Origin: Rotaria macrura | Lineage: Eukaryota; Rotifera; Eurotatoria; Philodinida; Philodinidae | Reading direction: 5' to 3' | NCBI GenBank assembly: GCA_900239685.1 | Contig: OENT01000728.1 | Coordinates: 1-64,000 of the forward strand | Length of the DNA: 64,000 nt | Shown: piece by piece, positions 61,244 to 64,000 of the stretch | Layout of the letters: every line of letters begins with the position of its first letter | How positions within the stretch are numbered: the first letter of the stretch is position 1 | The notes under the pieces: generated by a model | Databases searched by the model: none | What the model was told of the DNA's origin: nothing | The model's input: only the letters and a program-made list of their open reading frames with translations | Made by a program: the position numbers and the translations under genes

Positions 61244-64000
61244 TTTTCTGTCAAATGATGAGATGATATAGCGGAATCAATAAAAAAATGCTTGCTTAAA
61301 ACTGTTGATATCAAAGAGTGCTCCAAATTAATTAATGTTTCCGTCTTTTTTGCTTAGATTGTCTTGTTGTGATAGATATGCAATTAAGTATTCGAATGGC
61401 TTTGATTATTCATTCAAACAATTCTCTCTTCCCCTGTCATTTCATCGTCCTATCTCTATCGAAATACATTAGTGGGTGTTCTGCAATGCTGATGAAATCT
61501 GACAAGCTGCAAAATTACTTTCTAAATTACATGGCATCAACATGCACAGCAATAGAATATGAAATTAAAAACAATATATTTGAAACTATCAAAGAGAGGA
61601 TAGAGTAGAAAGAACAAAGAGATACTTCGTAAATGAACCATCACCTTCCCCTGTAAACACCTTATCTCGTAAAAACACTTCGGTAAGATGAACATGTTGC
61701 GATCTTACCAATTGACTCTTCCTTAAAATGCACCTCTAGGTTTGAAAATCTCTTTATAATGAACAGTGTACGCTTTTTTCACACTCGCCAACAAAAACAT
61801 CCTCCCTGATGAGAAAAATTTTTTCGCTGTTTTTCCATTTGATCTTGAAGTACATATTTGAAAAGAAAATTCTTTCCTTCTCAGATGCTTCATTAAGATG
61901 CCTTGTATACCGGCTATATACAATGTTGTACAAGACGTAATTGCTATGACTTTATGATCGTAGACGGTCAAATACGAACCGCTTACATGGCATTTCTCAT
62001 TGACAAGACGTGAGATTTTCTGTAGCGCTCTCCTCACATAAAAGCATACAATTATATATATGAGACGGTGGCAAGCGATTTATACTGTTTGACTTCAATC
62101 TATAATTAAATTCCATTTTTCATTGGAATGATTTTGTGATTGCTATCATAAACGTGCGTAGTGCAACGATTTCAATCAACATCGATGTCGATTTATATGA
62201 AATTAATGGTAATTATGTTCTCAAGTTTAATATCGAATATTTCTGTTTAGACATCTGTATTAATAATCGTTTTAAATAGTGAAAGTGAACAATTTTTTTT
62301 GATTCTCATTAGATCCGATGAAACAGAAAGTTTGACAACCTGAATTTATCTTGCTGTTTGTTGCATTCCAATCGAGATAATTTATTCTAGCTTGACAAGA
62401 ATGATTGAATCACTGCGTCATTCAAATTTATTTTAAGTAATTATTGTTGATTTACTGGGTTTCGGTCGATCGTACGGATGATCGTGCTTTGAATCAAGTA
62501 AGCTGGAAACGACACGGATCAGACGTCCTTGCCGCTATTCTTGTCATTTTTAATATCGATAAATCTATCAATATAATTGCTAACCGTGGTATGTCAGGAG
62601 AATACGCCACTACGGTACGCACCGTTAATCGAAATTCTTGATTTTTTTTATTGCCAGGTCTACAAAAATCAATGAATCAATCGAATATTTTATTTCTGAA
62701 TTTTAGAAGACAAACTGAGAACGAAATCGGCGAATAATAATCGCATGCTTTTCGAAGTGAATTTCTTTGATTAACATAATACACAAGACAATGGAACAAG
62801 CAGAATTTTCTTACTGCTGCGTCTAAAAATGCTATTGCAAAAGAATTTAATGAACTACCAAATGTATTTCACCCATGGTCTTGCTGAAGAATTTTATACC
62901 TATTTGAAGATTCATTATAAACTATGTTCAGTTAACTATCTATAATTCTAAGAAATTGCAAAATTCCACGAAATTAAACAAAAAATTGTTTCATAGTGTC
63001 AGGATCTTGAAATCAGTCACAAAGTCTATATTTTTAAGGATAACAAAGCTCTCTGTAAGAATTAGCAGTGCATGCAAAAATATTTATGACGACACTTGAT
63101 CTCTTATAAAGAGTCTATAACAAGCAAAGGTTCTGAGAATCAGAAATTATTCTTTTTAAAATTTTCCTCATAGTACCGGGGAATCGAGTAATAGAGAGCA
63201 TTAAATTATTTTAATCTAATTTAGGATTTTCAAACCAATTTAACATGATTCAACATTCATATTATTGTCCATTGGTTTTTCGATACAGATTATACTCATC
63301 AATGTGTGGTAGTAACGATATTTTAAAAATTTGACTTGGAGCTCACAGCATAATAATTAGAAATCGATAGAATACATTTGTCAGCCAGACTTTCATGGTT
63401 CACAGTTGATCGACATCGATCCTGTGAAACAAACTGTGCAGTTTGTCTATTCTGAAGTAAGAATCTACAGTATCTACCGTTGTGAATGTAAAAATAAGGC
63501 TACCACGTATCAACTCATTTGGCGCATATATGCGCCATGTTGAGAAAGCGAAGTTAATGCTCTACTATGATCGTCATGAAGACCGAAAAGGTGAATACAA
63601 TTTTCAGAACTAGATCCAACGTACTATGTGAAGATTGTCGAAAAATCCATTGAAATTCCCAATATATGTGTACTGCAAACACACTATTTACTCCCCAACT
63701 ACTCTTATGTAGACTATTTCTTCATCATAATAGCGATAGGTGAGAATGATGATCGAGACGTAGTTTTCAAAACTTACTCATCCATCCATAAGTGAATGGG
63801 ATAGGCACTCGCAGTTGTCACAAATCTTAACCAGTTAAAGAAAAGACTGATTCAGTGTTAAGATTAGTCATCGAGTATGGCTGTTGATTTTTAACTTTAC
63901 ATATGAAGGTACAGCTACCATAAAAATTTCCAGTATTTTATACAACAGCGATCGTTAAAGATTAAGATTACGTCGAAAAAATGCACAGCATTGCTAGTAA
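61244..64000. other. Right-end stretch without supported genes
   Basis: A 104-codon minus frame (61723-62037) has no known motif. Around 62459-62640 the plus strand encodes a protein-like segment (RTDDRALNQVSWKRHGSDVL) that recalls a WD-repeat piece of dynein intermediate chains, isolated and probably a relic. A 16-bp perfect palindrome lies at 63521-63536. Confidence 0.4.
63521..63536. repeat. Perfect 16-bp palindrome
   Basis: GGCGCATATATGCGCC reads the same on both strands and is GC-rich at its ends in an AT-rich setting. It could be a protein-binding site or chance; no gene lies close by. Confidence 0.7.

Overview
The window looks like nuclear DNA of a bdelloid rotifer (for example an Adineta or Rotaria relative). 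It is AT-rich and intron-containing. Most introns are very short (about 54-70 bp) with standard GT-AG borders. It holds families that are typical of bdelloids: an ADP-ribosyltransferase joined to TPR repeats, an F-box protein and a FMRFamide-type GPCR. The left third is scattered with degenerate copies of TGTGGG, the telomeric repeat known from bdelloids. No ribosomal RNA, tRNA, CRISPR array or bacterial-style operon was found. Exon structures were worked out by eye by joining GT/GC donors to AG acceptors and checking that codon phase is kept. The species call is an inference.

Left part (1-29.5 kb): gene-poor, with the look of accessory or subtelomeric DNA. It holds a truncated SLC6 transporter relic (minus), an intact long-chain mannitol/polyol dehydrogenase with one GC-AG intron (plus), a remnant terminal exon (minus), an ependymin-like secreted protein (plus), an ART-TPR gene with a frameshift near its 5' end (plus), a decayed P-loop GTPase-like gene (minus), a two-membrane-segment protein resembling BK-channel beta subunits (plus) and an intact C-terminally anchored neutral sphingomyelinase-like phosphodiesterase (minus). 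Interstitial telomere-like tracts and a poly-C/poly-G-ended, TTAA-flanked non-coding element lie between them.

Middle part (30-46 kb): conserved animal genes. ORMDL (three exons, exactly 153 codons, minus) is a sphingolipid-synthesis regulator and lies about 3.6 kb from the sphingomyelinase-like gene. A Ly6-like secreted protein gene (minus) carries an in-frame stop. A 13-exon Musashi RNA-binding protein gene (plus) spans 8.6 kb. It has two candidate alternative first exons, which would make forms with only the second RRM, and a two-TM protein gene nested antisense in an intron.

Right part (46-64 kb): long gene-free stretches, one nearly perfect 72-bp hairpin, two closely spaced small genes on the plus strand, a three-exon F-box gene (minus) and a three-exon rhodopsin-class GPCR (minus). 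The GPCR's second intron splits the DRY arginine codon and is 3.3 kb long. The last 2.7 kb contains no gene that I can recognise.
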